Assembly: GCA_030524035.1 (NCBI GenBank) | Contig: JAUNHG010000001.1 | Location: forward strand, 527,250 to 591,249 | Direction: 5' to 3' | Length of the DNA: 64,000 nucleotides | Source of the DNA: Kocuria sp. | GTDB taxonomy: Bacteria; Actinomycetota; Actinomycetes; Actinomycetales; Micrococcaceae | In this document: positions 1 to 9,296 of the stretch, piece after piece | Numbering within the stretch: position 1 is the first letter of the stretch | Layout of the letters: each line of letters starts with the position of its first letter | Program-made: the position numbers and the translations under genes | Notes under the pieces: generated by a model | Seen by the model: only the letters and a program-made list of their open reading frames with translations | What the model was told of the DNA's origin: nothing | The model's database searches: none

Positions 1-1
1 C

Positions 2-637
2 ATGTTGTTGCACGGCGATGAGTTGGGCCGTACTCAGGGCGGTAACAACAACACCTACGCGCAAGATAACGAGATCTCCTGGATTAACTGGGAACACGCG
101 GACACCCCGCTGATGGAGTTCACCTCCGCCCTGATTCATTTGCGGCGGGATCACCCCACGTTCCGCAGAGGACAGTTCTTTGATGGACGCCCGGTGGAAA
201 TGGGCGAGCTCAGTGCGGATGACCCCATGCCGGACATCGTGTGGTTGGACAAGGATGGCACCCCCATGACCCCCGGGGATTGGGACGAGCCCCTTGCCCG
301 AACCGTTGGCATGTGGCTTAACGGTCATGGGATCGCGGGTGTGGACCCCCGAGGGCGTCAGATCAAGGACGTGGATTTCATCGTGTGGTTCAACTCTTCC
401 CCGGAGGATGTGGAAGTCACCGTGCCAGATGCCACCTACGGTGCTCAGTGGGAAGAACTATTGGACACAGCCGGTGAACATGGAGATGGATCGGTCCTGA
501 GCCACTCCACAGTTTTCACACTCAAAGCCAAATCGGTGGTGGTATTGCGCCAGTGGGAAGAGCCGGAGGATGAACCGGATCTTTCCGTGGCGGCTTCGGT
601 GGCGGCATATTCGGCGCAATCACAACCTGATCAGTAA
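2..637 (+). CDS. glgX: Glycogen debranching enzyme GlgX, C-terminal part (truncated by window edge)
   Basis: The 3' end of a GH13 isoamylase-type debranching enzyme, cut by the window start. The visible 211 residues open with the family-typical block HGDELGRTQGGNNNTY followed by QDNEISWINWE, then the C-terminal beta-sandwich (HLRRDHPTFRR and a GDW-containing strand region). The family hydrolyses alpha-1,6 branches of glycogen to release maltooligosaccharides, which are the substrates of the treY and treZ products encoded directly downstream on the same strand, so a glgX-treY-treZ operon for trehalose synthesis from glycogen is likely. The real start lies upstream of the window. The gap to treY is about 90 nt without a visible terminator. 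Confidence 0.92.
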   Translation: MLLHGDELGRTQGGNNNTYAQDNEISWINWEHADTPLMEFTSALIHLRRDHPTFRRGQFFDGRPVEMGELSADDPMPDIVWLDKDGTPMTPGDWDEPLARTVGMWLNGHGIAGVDPRGRQIKDVDFIVWFNSSPEDVEVTVPDATYGAQWEELLDTAGEHGDGSVLSHSTVFTLKAKSVVVLRQWEEPEDEPDLSVAASVAAYSAQSQPDQ

Positions 638-729
638 TACGCGAACCGTGCCGCGTTGTCCTGCGAAAATGGCTCCTGCGGACATTGTCGCTACCGCAGC
701 AGCCATTTAAGTAACAGGAGTTATCCACC

Positions 730-3198
730 GTGCGTACCCCGGCTTCCACGTATCGTCTGCAGATTACCGAAGATTTCACCCTGGACCGGGCAGCAGAGCA
801 GATTGATTACCTGCGCACGTTGGGTGTGGATTGGCTGTACTTATCGCCGGTGTTACAGGCCGTTGAGGGATCACAACATGGATACGACGTTGTGGACCCC
901 ACCCGGATTGATGCTTCGCGTGGCGGCGCGCAGGCCTTCGATCGCCTGTGCCGCCGCGCCCACGAGGCCGGTATGGGCGTGTTGGTGGATGTGGTGCCAA
1001 ATCATCAAGGGGTGGCGGTGCCACGGCAAAACCCCTGGTGGTGGTCTGTGCTTGAACAAGGGCAGCAGTCCCCTCACGCCGTCGCGTTCGATATTGACTG
1101 GGATGCGTACGACGGCAAGATCATGATTCCCGTGTTGGGTGACGATACTGATGCTGACGGCGCACCGATTGTGGGTCAGCATGCCCAAGCGCTGGGGGAA
1201 CTCACCGTCCGGGTGGAGGACGGCGTACCGGTGTTGGCCTACTGGGACAACGTTTACCCCCTGGCGGAAGGGACTTACACCCTGGGAGCAGAGGGTGAAA
1301 TCCAGGAAGATCCCGCAACAATTCATGACCGTCAGCACTACCGCTTGGTGAATTGGCGCACCGGGGACGCTGCCTTGAACTATCGCAGGTTTTTTACGGT
1401 GACCACGTTGGCTGGTGTGCGGGTGGAGGACAACGACGTTTTCGTGGACTCCCACACAGAAATTGCACGCTGGTTTGCCGAGGGCTTGGTGGACGGTTTG
1501 CGGATTGACCACCCGGACGGTTTGCGGGATCCGGGCCGGTATCTCAAAGATCTCCACGAATTAACTGGTGGTGTGTACGTGGTGATCGAAAAGATCCTGG
1601 AACCGGGGGAGGCCTTACCCCGGTGGTGGCTGAGCGATGGCTTGATCGCCGGGACCACCGGGTATGACGCCCTGGGGGTAGTGGATCGGTTGTTTGTGGA
1701 CCCTTCAGGTGCTTACCCGTTGACCACCCTTGATGCGTCGTTGCGGCAGTTGTCCACTGCTGATGGTACGCAGGAAGGTCACTGGGAGCGCATGATTCGC
1801 GGTACTAAACGTGCAGTCACTGATGGTGCCTTGCATGCTGAAGTGCAGCGTCTGGCGCAGGAAGCAGGTAGCCAACCGGAGTTATCGGCGTTTAGCCGAG
1901 ATCAGATCGTGGATGGACTCAGCGAAATCCTCACGCACTTTGCCGTCTACCGAACCTATTTACCGGATGGTGCGCAGCATATGGACGATGCTGTATGCGG
2001 TGCGGTTACCGCGCGAGGCGACTTAGAGCCCGTGCTCACAGAATTGGGGATGGTGTTAGGGCAAAACACCGCAGAGCATGATCTGACCCCGGTGGCTCGA
2101 CGATTCCAGCAGACGTCGGGCATGGTGATGGCCAAGGGCGTGGAGGACTATGCGTTTTACCGGTACTCACGGTTGACGTCTTTAACCGAGGTGGGTGGTG
2201 ACCCTTCCATGTTCGCTCTGAGTCCTGATGACGTACACGAGGATATGCAGCGGCGTCAACGGGAAGAGCCGTTGGCGATGACTACTTTGTCCACGCACGA
2301 TACGAAAAGATCAGAATCGGTGCGTGCCCGTATTTCTGTGTTGGCGGAAATCGCCAACGACTGGGCCTCCACTGTGGCTTACGTGCAGAAACAAGCTGCT
2401 GCCCTGGGCATCGGGCCGTTGAGTGACCGTACGCTGATCAACCTGGTACTTCAAGCATTGGCCGGTGCCTGGCCTCTGGAGAAAGAACGTGCGGTGCAGT
2501 ACGCCGTGAAAGCTGCTCGTGAAGCCCAAACCGCCACGGCATGGGTGGATGGCTCGGAAGAGTTTGAACAGGAACTGACCCGTTTTGTGAACGCGGTGTT
2601 GGACGAGCCATCCGTACGCGGGGCTTTTGAAGGGCTGGTCCGCAGGATTGAGGCCCCTGGGTATTCCAATGCGCTCGGGCAAAAACTGGTGCAGTTAACC
2701 ATGCCGGGCGTGCCGGATGTGTATCAGGGAAGCGAACTATGGGCCGCTGCTCTGGTGGACCCGGACAACCGACGTCCTGTGGATTACCAACACCTTGCTG
2801 AGCGTTTGTCTGCGGTGGACGCTCGACGGGAGAATCCCGGTATTGCCCGTGCCCATTCTGTTCCCGCAGTGGATGATTCTGGTGATGCCAAGTTGTTACT
2901 CACTTCCCGGGCGTTACGACTACGTCGCGATCACCCTGAGCTGTTCACTGGATACACGCCCGTTTACGCACGTGGCGCGGCAGCACAGCATCTGTTTTCT
3001 TTCAACCGTGGAGCAGTAATCACCATGGTCACCCGGCTCCCGCTGGGTCTGAAGCGCATCGGCGGGTGGGGGGAGACCACCGTGGAATTGCCGGAAGGTA
3101 CGTGGGTGGATGAACTGACGGGAGGCCGATTCCACGGAACGGTTACTGTGGGGAGCGTCCTGGACTTGCTGCCGGTGGCCCTGTTGCGTCGGGTCTGA
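730..3198 (+). CDS. treY: Maltooligosyltrehalose synthase TreY
   Basis: This 822-aa GH13_26 protein converts the reducing-end alpha-1,4 bond of maltooligosaccharides to alpha,alpha-1,1, giving maltooligosyltrehalose in the cytoplasm. It opens with the characteristic RTPASTYRLQ and contains LGVDWLYLSP, the nucleophile block GLRIDHPDGL around residue 257 and the acid/base Glu block VIEKIL. The length matches the family (about 770-830). The GTG start at 730 is preceded by an AACAGGAG ribosome binding site at 713-720. It lies between glgX and treZ on the same strand and supplies the TreZ substrate. Confidence 0.96.
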   Translation: MRTPASTYRLQITEDFTLDRAAEQIDYLRTLGVDWLYLSPVLQAVEGSQHGYDVVDPTRIDASRGGAQAFDRLCRRAHEAGMGVLVDVVPNHQGVAVPRQNPWWWSVLEQGQQSPHAVAFDIDWDAYDGKIMIPVLGDDTDADGAPIVGQHAQALGELTVRVEDGVPVLAYWDNVYPLAEGTYTLGAEGEIQEDPATIHDRQHYRLVNWRTGDAALNYRRFFTVTTLAGVRVEDNDVFVDSHTEIARWFAEGLVDGLRIDHPDGLRDPGRYLKDLHELTGGVYVVIEKILEPGEALPRWWLSDGLIAGTTGYDALGVVDRLFVDPSGAYPLTTLDASLRQLSTADGTQEGHWERMIRGTKRAVTDGALHAEVQRLAQEAGSQPELSAFSRDQIVDGLSEILTHFAVYRTYLPDGAQHMDDAVCGAVTARGDLEPVLTELGMVLGQNTAEHDLTPVARRFQQTSGMVMAKGVEDYAFYRYSRLTSLTEVGGDPSMFALSPDDVHEDMQRRQREEPLAMTTLSTHDTKRSESVRARISVLAEIANDWASTVAYVQKQAAALGIGPLSDRTLINLVLQALAGAWPLEKERAVQYAVKAAREAQTATAWVDGSEEFEQELTRFVNAVLDEPSVRGAFEGLVRRIEAPGYSNALGQKLVQLTMPGVPDVYQGSELWAAALVDPDNRRPVDYQHLAERLSAVDARRENPGIARAHSVPAVDDSGDAKLLLTSRALRLRRDHPELFTGYTPVYARGAAAQHLFSFNRGAVITMVTRLPLGLKRIGGWGETTVELPEGTWVDELTGGRFHGTVTVGSVLDLLPVALLRRV

Positions 3199-3267
3199 TG
3201 CACACCACCTATCACGCCACTGCATTGCCTGATAACCCGCACCAAATTTGTGAAAGCTGATAGCACT

Positions 3268-5205
3268 ATGACTGCACTGGGCCGCAAACACCTGGACCGT
3301 TTTGACCTTTTTGCCCCGCACGCAGCGGAGGTGACGGTGCGCATTGATGGGCACGACTTCGCCATGGTTCCGGCCACCGACCTGGATGGGCATAAGCCGC
3401 GAGGGCTGGATCCTGCGCCGCGTTACACACAGACCGAACAGGGGCTGCGGGGATGGTGGAGTCTGCCGGATACCGTGACGGACCAGGTGCCAGTTTCCAC
3501 TGTGAGGTATGGCTATATCCTCACCAAGTTGAAGGACGAAGGCACCCCGGAACAACAACGCCTGATCTCAGAGGTGTTACCGGATCCGCGTTCACGCCGT
3601 CAGCCCCAGGGCGTACATGACCTTTCCTGCACTTTTGACCCGGACGACTTTCAGTGGAACGACCACCATTGGCAGGGTAAGCCACTGGAAGGGGCCATTC
3701 TGTATGAACTTCACGTGGGGACCTTCACGGAAGAAGGCACGTTTGACGCTGCGATTGAACATCTGGACGCTCTGGCGGATCTGGGGGTTGATGTCATTGA
3801 GCTGCTGCCGGTGAATGGTTTCAACGGTCCGTATAACTGGGGGTACGACGGTGTTGCGTGGTATGCGGTGCAGGAAGAGTACGGAGGACCTGCTGGGTAC
3901 CAACGATTTGTGGATGCTTGTCACACCCGCGGGTTAGCCGTGGTGCAGGACGTGGTCTATAACCACTTGGGGCCGTCTGGCAATTACTTGCCACAGTTCC
4001 TGGAGATTTTTACGGCAGGTAATTCGTCGTGGGGTGAACAGATCAACCTGGACGCCTGGGGTTCTGACGGGGTGCGGGATCTGATTTTGGACAATATCCG
4101 CATGTGGGTGGCGGATTACCACGTGGATGGTTTCCGGTTGGACGCAGTACATGCGCTCAAGGACGAACGCGCCCAGCATATTTTGCAAGAAATTTCTGAG
4201 GTGGCCCACGAAACTGCAGCGCAGGCTGGCCGTTCCTGTTTTGTGATCGCAGAATCCGACCGTAATGATCCCCGGATGATCGAACCGGTGGACTGTCATG
4301 GCCTGGGAATGGATGCCCAGTGGCTTGATGATTGGCATCATGCTGCCCATTGGGCATTGACCGGGGAAAAGCAGGGGTATTACGAAGATTTCGCTGGGTT
4401 GGGCTCCCTGGCCAAGACGTACCGGGGTGGGTTCTTCCACGACGGTTCTTTTTCCGCGTTCCGTGGTCGCAGCCACGGACATCCGGTAGACCCTGCACGT
4501 CATCAGCCGTGGCAGTTTGTCAGTTACGTCATGAACCATGACCAGGTGGGCAACCGTGCCGCAGGGGATCGTTTTTCCCAGTATCTACCCGTACAACGGC
4601 AGATCTTGGCGGCTGCGGTGCTCCTGACGCAGCCGTTTACTCCCATGTTGTTGATGGGTGAGGAATGGGGGGCGTCTACGCCGTGGCCGTTTTTTACGTC
4701 CCATCCAGAACCAGAACTGGCTGATGCTGTGCGGCGGGGCAGGATTGGTGAGTTTGCCCGGATGGGGTGGGACGAATCGGAGATCGCAGACCCCCAAGCC
4801 CCGGAGACGTTTGCTTCTGCGGTGTTGCGGCATGAAGAACGTACACACGGAGATCACGCCCGTGTGTACGCCGCTTACCGCGAACTGATTGCGGTGCGGC
4901 GCGCCACCCCGGAGCTGACGGAGCAGGATTTCGGTTCTATTCGCGTCAACTATGACGACCCTGCTGGGACTTTGGTGTTGTACCGGGGCGGCCTGGGGCG
5001 TCTGATGGAGGGAGAGAGCAGGGAAGCAGCGCACGGTATTGCGGTGGTGTTGAACTTTTCGGATGCACAAGCCCAGATCCCGGTGGAGGTACCCACTGAA
5101 GCGGAGGTGGTGTGGTCCACCGGTGATGTGCCGCTGACACCGGGCGAGCTGGGGGGCGCCGTCGTGAATCTGGCGGCATATGGGGCAGCGGTGTTGCGTG
5201 TGTGA
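3268..5205 (+). CDS. treZ: Malto-oligosyltrehalose trehalohydrolase TreZ
   Basis: This GH13 enzyme cleaves trehalose from maltooligosyltrehalose, the last step of the TreY/TreZ route. The 645-aa protein has an N-terminal beta domain beginning RFDLFAP, the GH13 block I VVQDVVYNHLG, the nucleophile block DGFRLDAVHAL, the acid block VIAESD and the transition-state Asp in MNHDQVGNR. ATG at 3268 is chosen because a weak GAAAG lies upstream of it; an in-frame GTG at 3250 would add six residues but has no visible ribosome binding site. It follows treY by about 70 nt. Confidence 0.95.
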   Translation: MTALGRKHLDRFDLFAPHAAEVTVRIDGHDFAMVPATDLDGHKPRGLDPAPRYTQTEQGLRGWWSLPDTVTDQVPVSTVRYGYILTKLKDEGTPEQQRLISEVLPDPRSRRQPQGVHDLSCTFDPDDFQWNDHHWQGKPLEGAILYELHVGTFTEEGTFDAAIEHLDALADLGVDVIELLPVNGFNGPYNWGYDGVAWYAVQEEYGGPAGYQRFVDACHTRGLAVVQDVVYNHLGPSGNYLPQFLEIFTAGNSSWGEQINLDAWGSDGVRDLILDNIRMWVADYHVDGFRLDAVHALKDERAQHILQEISEVAHETAAQAGRSCFVIAESDRNDPRMIEPVDCHGLGMDAQWLDDWHHAAHWALTGEKQGYYEDFAGLGSLAKTYRGGFFHDGSFSAFRGRSHGHPVDPARHQPWQFVSYVMNHDQVGNRAAGDRFSQYLPVQRQILAAAVLLTQPFTPMLLMGEEWGASTPWPFFTSHPEPELADAVRRGRIGEFARMGWDESEIADPQAPETFASAVLRHEERTHGDHARVYAAYRELIAVRRATPELTEQDFGSIRVNYDDPAGTLVLYRGGLGRLMEGESREAAHGIAVVLNFSDAQAQIPVEVPTEAEVVWSTGDVPLTPGELGGAVVNLAAYGAAVLRV

Positions 5206-5242
5206 TCTGCGGATTCCCTGGTTTGTGGGACAGTAGGACGTT

Positions 5243-5962
5243 ATGGAGACCTTCAGTACTTTGCCGGTGCGACGGGTACAAGAACATGCGATGAATCCCA
5301 TGGACCGGCTGTATTGGCCTGCAACGTTAGCCCCGGTGCGGTCCATCCTGGACGACGGACTGGACTTGGGCGCAGCCACAGTGTTTGTGGGGGATAACGG
5401 CACCGGAAAATCCACCGTGGTGGAAGGGATCGCTGCAGCATTTGGTCTCAATGCGGAAGGCGGTACGCATAATGCCATGCATCGCACCTATGCGACGGAA
5501 TCCCATCTGGCGAAGCACTTGCAACTGATCCGCGGCGCGGGCGCTTCCAAGCGCGGTCTGTTCCTTCGAGCTGAAACCATGCACGGGCATTTCAGCTATC
5601 TGCAGGGCCTGGGCTTGCAGGGATTGCACGAACGTAGCCATGGGGAGGCTTTTCTGGATTTTGTGCAGCAACGGTCCCGCATCCGTGGCCTGTGGGTTTT
5701 GGATGAACCTGAATCCGCTCTTTCCATGGCAGGGTGTTTTGCGTTGCTCGATGTTTTGTGCCATCTGGCTGCTGACGGTTCACAGGTGGTGTTATCGACC
5801 CATTCCCCGCTGTTGGCGGCCTTCCCTGGCGCAGAGGTGATAGAAGTGGGGGAGTGGGGATTGCGCCACACCCACTACGACGACCTGGAGTTGGTCCGTG
5901 GGTGGCGCAGTTTCTTGGAGGACCCACAACGGTTCCTTGCGATGTTAGGGCGTGCCCGGTGA
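5243..5962 (+). CDS. AAA/ABC-type ATPase, SMC-like head domain
   Basis: A 239-aa stand-alone P-loop ATPase. It shows Walker A GDNGTGKST near residue 50, a signature-like region around HERSHGEAFL, Walker B GLWVLDEPESAL and a switch histidine in VVLSTHSPLL. This is the small predicted ATPase family often annotated as AAA family ATPase; the partner or substrate is unknown. An alternative ATG lies at 5291, but the first ATG keeps a weak AGGAC upstream. It follows treZ by 37 nt on the same strand and may be cotranscribed, though nothing in the sequence ties it to trehalose metabolism. Confidence 0.85.
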   Translation: METFSTLPVRRVQEHAMNPMDRLYWPATLAPVRSILDDGLDLGAATVFVGDNGTGKSTVVEGIAAAFGLNAEGGTHNAMHRTYATESHLAKHLQLIRGAGASKRGLFLRAETMHGHFSYLQGLGLQGLHERSHGEAFLDFVQQRSRIRGLWVLDEPESALSMAGCFALLDVLCHLAADGSQVVLSTHSPLLAAFPGAEVIEVGEWGLRHTHYDDLELVRGWRSFLEDPQRFLAMLGRAR

Positions 5963-6020
5963 CGTTATGGGAGTAGTGCATAACTGGCACGTAACCCTTT
6001 GAACGATATTCAATGGCGCC

Positions 6021-7118
6021 ATGTTGATTTATGGCGAAAACACCCGGTGGAATCCTGCTGAAGATCGTTATGATCAAATGCTCATGCGGCGTTTGGGGGA
6101 CTCTGGGCTGGCGTTACCGGTGATTTCCCTGGGGCTGTGGCACAACTTTGGCGATGACACCCCGTTGCAGACCCAAAAGGAGATTCTGCGCAAAGCTTTC
6201 GACCTGGGTGTCACGCACTTTGACTTGGCGAACAACTACGGGCCGCCCGGTGGGTCAGCGGAGCTGAACTTTGGGCGGATTCTGCGGGAAGATTTCGCTG
6301 GGTTGCGTCAGGAGTTGGTGATTTCTTCCAAAGCCGGGTGGGATATGTGGCCCGGGCCGTACGGGTTTGGCGGTTCACGAAAGTACTTGGTGGATTCCCT
6401 GGACCAGTCCCTGGAACGCATGGGCCTGGACCGTGTAGATATCTTTTACCACCACCGTCCAGACCCACAGACGCCACTAGAAGAAACCATGCGGGCGCTG
6501 GATTACATCGTTCGTTCGGGGCGTGCCAGTTACGTGGGTGTGTCGTCATACAGCGCTGACCTAACTGCCCGTGCCCAGCAGATCATGCGAGGACTGGGCA
6601 CACCCTTGGTGATCCACCAGCCGTCGTATTCCATCCTGAACCGTTGGATTGAAACCCCAGCGTCTGACTCTATGGGGCCAGCTCACGGGCGCAACCTGGT
6701 GCAGACGTTGAGCGACCAGGGGATGGGGTCCATTGTGTTCACGCCTTTGGCTCAGGGCATGCTCACGGATAAATACCTCAACGGTGTTCCGCAAGATTCC
6801 CGCGCCGCCGCTTCTAAGTCGTTAGATCCTGCGTGGCTGACAGATGAAAACATCCAACGTATTCAGGGCCTACATGAAATCGCTGAGTCCCGTGGTCAGT
6901 CGTTAGCGCAAATGGCCATTGCCTGGGCTCTACGACCTCAAGAAGGTGGGCAGGTGACATCGGCATTGATAGGGGCGTCCAAACCGGCACAGATTGTGAA
7001 CAGTGTGGAGGCCGTGCAGAACCTTGAGTTCACACAGAACGAGCTGGACCGTATTGATGAACTATCGGCGGATGCTGGGGTGAATATTTGGGCGGAAGCT
7101 ACCGAGTCGGTGAACTGA
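6021..7118 (+). CDS. Aldo/keto reductase (YghZ/MgrA-like)
   Basis: This 365-aa NADPH-dependent aldo/keto reductase resembles E. coli YghZ (L-glyceraldehyde-3-phosphate reductase). The tetrad is visible: Asp in HFDLANNYG, the Tyr of the same block, Lys in VISSKAGWDM and His in IFYHHRPD. The cofactor-binding end has the block SALIGASKPAQI. Length is slightly above the YghZ type (about 346) because of a short N-terminal extension. The gene ends two bases before the stop of the oppositely oriented gene at 7121, so the 3' ends abut with no room for a separate terminator. The physiological substrate cannot be read from the sequence. Confidence 0.92.
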   Translation: MLIYGENTRWNPAEDRYDQMLMRRLGDSGLALPVISLGLWHNFGDDTPLQTQKEILRKAFDLGVTHFDLANNYGPPGGSAELNFGRILREDFAGLRQELVISSKAGWDMWPGPYGFGGSRKYLVDSLDQSLERMGLDRVDIFYHHRPDPQTPLEETMRALDYIVRSGRASYVGVSSYSADLTARAQQIMRGLGTPLVIHQPSYSILNRWIETPASDSMGPAHGRNLVQTLSDQGMGSIVFTPLAQGMLTDKYLNGVPQDSRAAASKSLDPAWLTDENIQRIQGLHEIAESRGQSLAQMAIAWALRPQEGGQVTSALIGASKPAQIVNSVEAVQNLEFTQNELDRIDELSADAGVNIWAEATESVN

Positions 7119-7120
7119 AT

Positions 7121-7939
7121 CTATAGACCCGCGTGGGCCAGGAGATAACGGGTCATGGGTGCGTAGGCTTCGGGGGCGACGTTGTCATCTAACGGGACAA
7201 CCACCTCAATCACCCCTTGAGCTTCCCCCACAAAGACGGCGGGATCGTTGCAATCGCCCACGGCAATCACCCTGTACCCCCGGGCTCCCGCGGCCCCAGC
7301 CATGCCGTGGTCGGTGACCACCAGGTCAGGCAGCGGAACGGATGCATCGTCCCGCTGCCGGGATTCCAGCTGATCCAACGCCAGGTCCATGGGTTCGGGG
7401 CGGTGCGTGTGGCGCAACCCTCCGTACTGTTCCACCATCACCACATCTCCCACAGCCCGAACGTCACCGTCATCCCAGGCAATGGCCCCGCGCACCGTCA
7501 CAACTTGCGCCCCAGCTGTCCGAGCAGCAACTGCCATCGGGGCGTATATAGCGGGCATGGCAGCGGGGTGAGCGGTAGCGAATAAAATGCTCCCACCGGC
7601 CCGGACGACCTCCCCAAACACCCGCGCGTATCGCTCTAGGGCAGCCACACACCGTTCGGCACTGATGGTGTCTTGACCCTGCCGATACGTGGGGTCAGGG
7701 TCAATTCCCACAGCATCCACCATCACACGGAATACCGAATCCCACGTATCCTCAGGGTGTGGAGCGATGCCCATGTACTGGTGTTCGGAACTGGCCAAAA
7801 AATCGTGGATATTGCCCAAGTTCGCTTGCCGGGGCGTGGCAACTTCCCCGGTGATTCGGGTGGCATTCAGGTGGATGATGAGTTCTTCACGAGTGGGGAC
7901 GTTCTGCCCGCCCACAGACGGGGTGCTTGGTGCGCTCAC
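7121..7939 (-). CDS. Conserved actinobacterial protein, possible phosphatase family, coupled to mshA
   Basis: A 272-aa soluble protein with a GTG start at 7939 that overlaps the mshA stop as GTGA, indicating translational coupling. A longer frame to 8011 would overlap mshA by 76 nt and is less likely. Distinctive blocks are LLFATAHPA, VVEQYGGLRHTH and VVTDHGMAGAAG. I recall a phosphatase-annotated actinobacterial family with such a DHGMAG block (PF15698-like), but this is memory rather than a search. Linkage to mshA suggests, without proof, a role connected to mycothiol; the MshA product 1-O-GlcNAc-inositol-3-phosphate does need a phosphatase (the step called MshA2). Confidence 0.7.
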   Translation of the reverse strand: MSAPSTPSVGGQNVPTREELIIHLNATRITGEVATPRQANLGNIHDFLASSEHQYMGIAPHPEDTWDSVFRVMVDAVGIDPDPTYRQGQDTISAERCVAALERYARVFGEVVRAGGSILFATAHPAAMPAIYAPMAVAARTAGAQVVTVRGAIAWDDGDVRAVGDVVMVEQYGGLRHTHRPEPMDLALDQLESRQRDDASVPLPDLVVTDHGMAGAAGARGYRVIAVGDCNDPAVFVGEAQGVIEVVVPLDDNVAPEAYAPMTRYLLAHAGL

Positions 7940-9228
7940 ACACCTACTGTATGACGCCCACCATCCAGCGACCCGTACAGTTGACAGTGCGCCCGGGCAG
8001 TAGCGTCCCACGAAAAATCCTGCGCTCGCTGCACGGCGGCATCAGCGCGACGCATCAGGTCGTCGGGGTGCTGCGCGATCCGGGCGAAAGCATTCGCCCA
8101 CGTTGCAGGGTGACGGTCGGGCAGCAACCACCCCGTTACCCCGTCCTGCACTGCGTACCGCAAACCATCCGTATCCGTAGCCACCACGGGGCAGCCGCAC
8201 GCTTGAGCTTCCAACGCCACTAACCCAAAAGTTTCAGACGATGACGGCACCGCCACTACGGAAGAATCCCGGAACCGTTGCGCCAGTTCATGCGGCGCGA
8301 TAGCGCCCAGCATGTCCACAGCCTGGGTCAGTCCGTGATCTCGAATAATGGCGCTGAGTTCCTCCGTGAACTCTGGTGAGCCCACTCCCGCAATCCAGAC
8401 GCGAGCATCAAGGTCAGGGTGGTTCCGACGCAGCGCAGCGAGCGCCTGAACCAGAACCTGCGGACCTTTCAGGGCTTGCAGGCGCCCAGCGAAACCAATC
8501 GAGAAAGGACGTGGCGGCGCCGTAGTACGGTCGCGGTACGGGTGGAAAACGGTGGTATCCACCCCGGGCGGAATGACCCGCACTTTCTGTGCAGAGGCGT
8601 CGTATAGTCGAGCCAGGTCATGAGCCTCAGCGGGGGTGTTCACCACAAGAGCATCCGAATCATGGATCAGCTGACGTTCCGTATCCACCCTGCGTTGTGG
8701 CTCGGGCACCTCGCCATTGCCTGCTCGCTGATTCTTGGCCAAAGCCGTGGTGTGCAACGTGGTGACGGCGGGGATGCCCCATAGGCGAGCCAGGGAAATT
8801 CCCACGGCAGCAGATAACCAGTAATGACTATGGATCACCTCTGGGAGTGGGCGGTGATCCTCCTGGTATGCCACATGTACCGCGTGGGCCATGGCTTGCA
8901 CATGGTCGGGTAAATGCTCTTTGGGTGCGTGGATGGTTTCTGGAAGCGCCACGTCCAGAACATGGAGGCGCGGTGCCGGTGAACTCCACGCCCAAGTGTT
9001 TGTCGGCACAGACTCACCGACATGTTCACTGTGCCTCCACAGGGTGATGAGGTCCACACTGTGCCCCAGTGCTGTGAGCGCCTTCGCCATGTGTTTGACG
9101 TACACGTTCATGCCACCGGCATCTCCTTGGCCGGGTCGTGCGAGCGGAGAGGTATGCAGGCACACCAAGGCAACTCGCTGTGAATCCTGCGAGGCGGCGT
9201 CCGGGGTGGCGGGGGAATCACTGTTCAC
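7936..9228 (-). CDS. mshA: D-inositol-3-phosphate glycosyltransferase MshA
   Basis: This GT4 enzyme transfers GlcNAc from UDP-GlcNAc to inositol-3-phosphate, the first step of mycothiol synthesis. The 430-aa protein shows the MshA N-terminal signature GQGDAGGMNVYV, the acceptor region IHSHYWLS, VDTTVFHP, the sugar-nucleotide block GFAGRLQALKGP and the EX7E motif in SSETFGLVALEAQACGCPVVAT. GTG at 9228 is chosen because a TACAGT -10 box at 9241-9236 ends seven bases upstream, consistent with a leaderless mRNA; GTG 9237 is an alternative. The stop overlaps the next gene as GTGA. The presence of mshA places the organism in the Actinobacteria. Confidence 0.93.
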   Translation of the reverse strand: MNSDSPATPDAASQDSQRVALVCLHTSPLARPGQGDAGGMNVYVKHMAKALTALGHSVDLITLWRHSEHVGESVPTNTWAWSSPAPRLHVLDVALPETIHAPKEHLPDHVQAMAHAVHVAYQEDHRPLPEVIHSHYWLSAAVGISLARLWGIPAVTTLHTTALAKNQRAGNGEVPEPQRRVDTERQLIHDSDALVVNTPAEAHDLARLYDASAQKVRVIPPGVDTTVFHPYRDRTTAPPRPFSIGFAGRLQALKGPQVLVQALAALRRNHPDLDARVWIAGVGSPEFTEELSAIIRDHGLTQAVDMLGAIAPHELAQRFRDSSVVAVPSSSETFGLVALEAQACGCPVVATDTDGLRYAVQDGVTGWLLPDRHPATWANAFARIAQHPDDLMRRADAAVQRAQDFSWDATARAHCQLYGSLDGGRHTVGV

Positions 9229-9235
9229 TGTCCCC

Positions 9236-9241
9236 ACTGTA
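9236..9241 (-). promoter_or_regulatory. -10 box of a leaderless mshA promoter
   Basis: TACAGT read on the minus strand, ending seven bases before GTG 9228. The placement predicts transcription starting at or one base before the start codon. Confidence 0.5.
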
Positions 9242-9296
9242 GAGGCCCACCCACGCCGTGGTGGTGCTGGGCGTCCCACCACATAGCGGTGCCACA

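Noticed and set aside
4585-5487. A 300-aa frame antisense to treZ
   Set aside because: It mirrors treZ, is rich in Pro/Arg/His, and lacks recognisable motifs.
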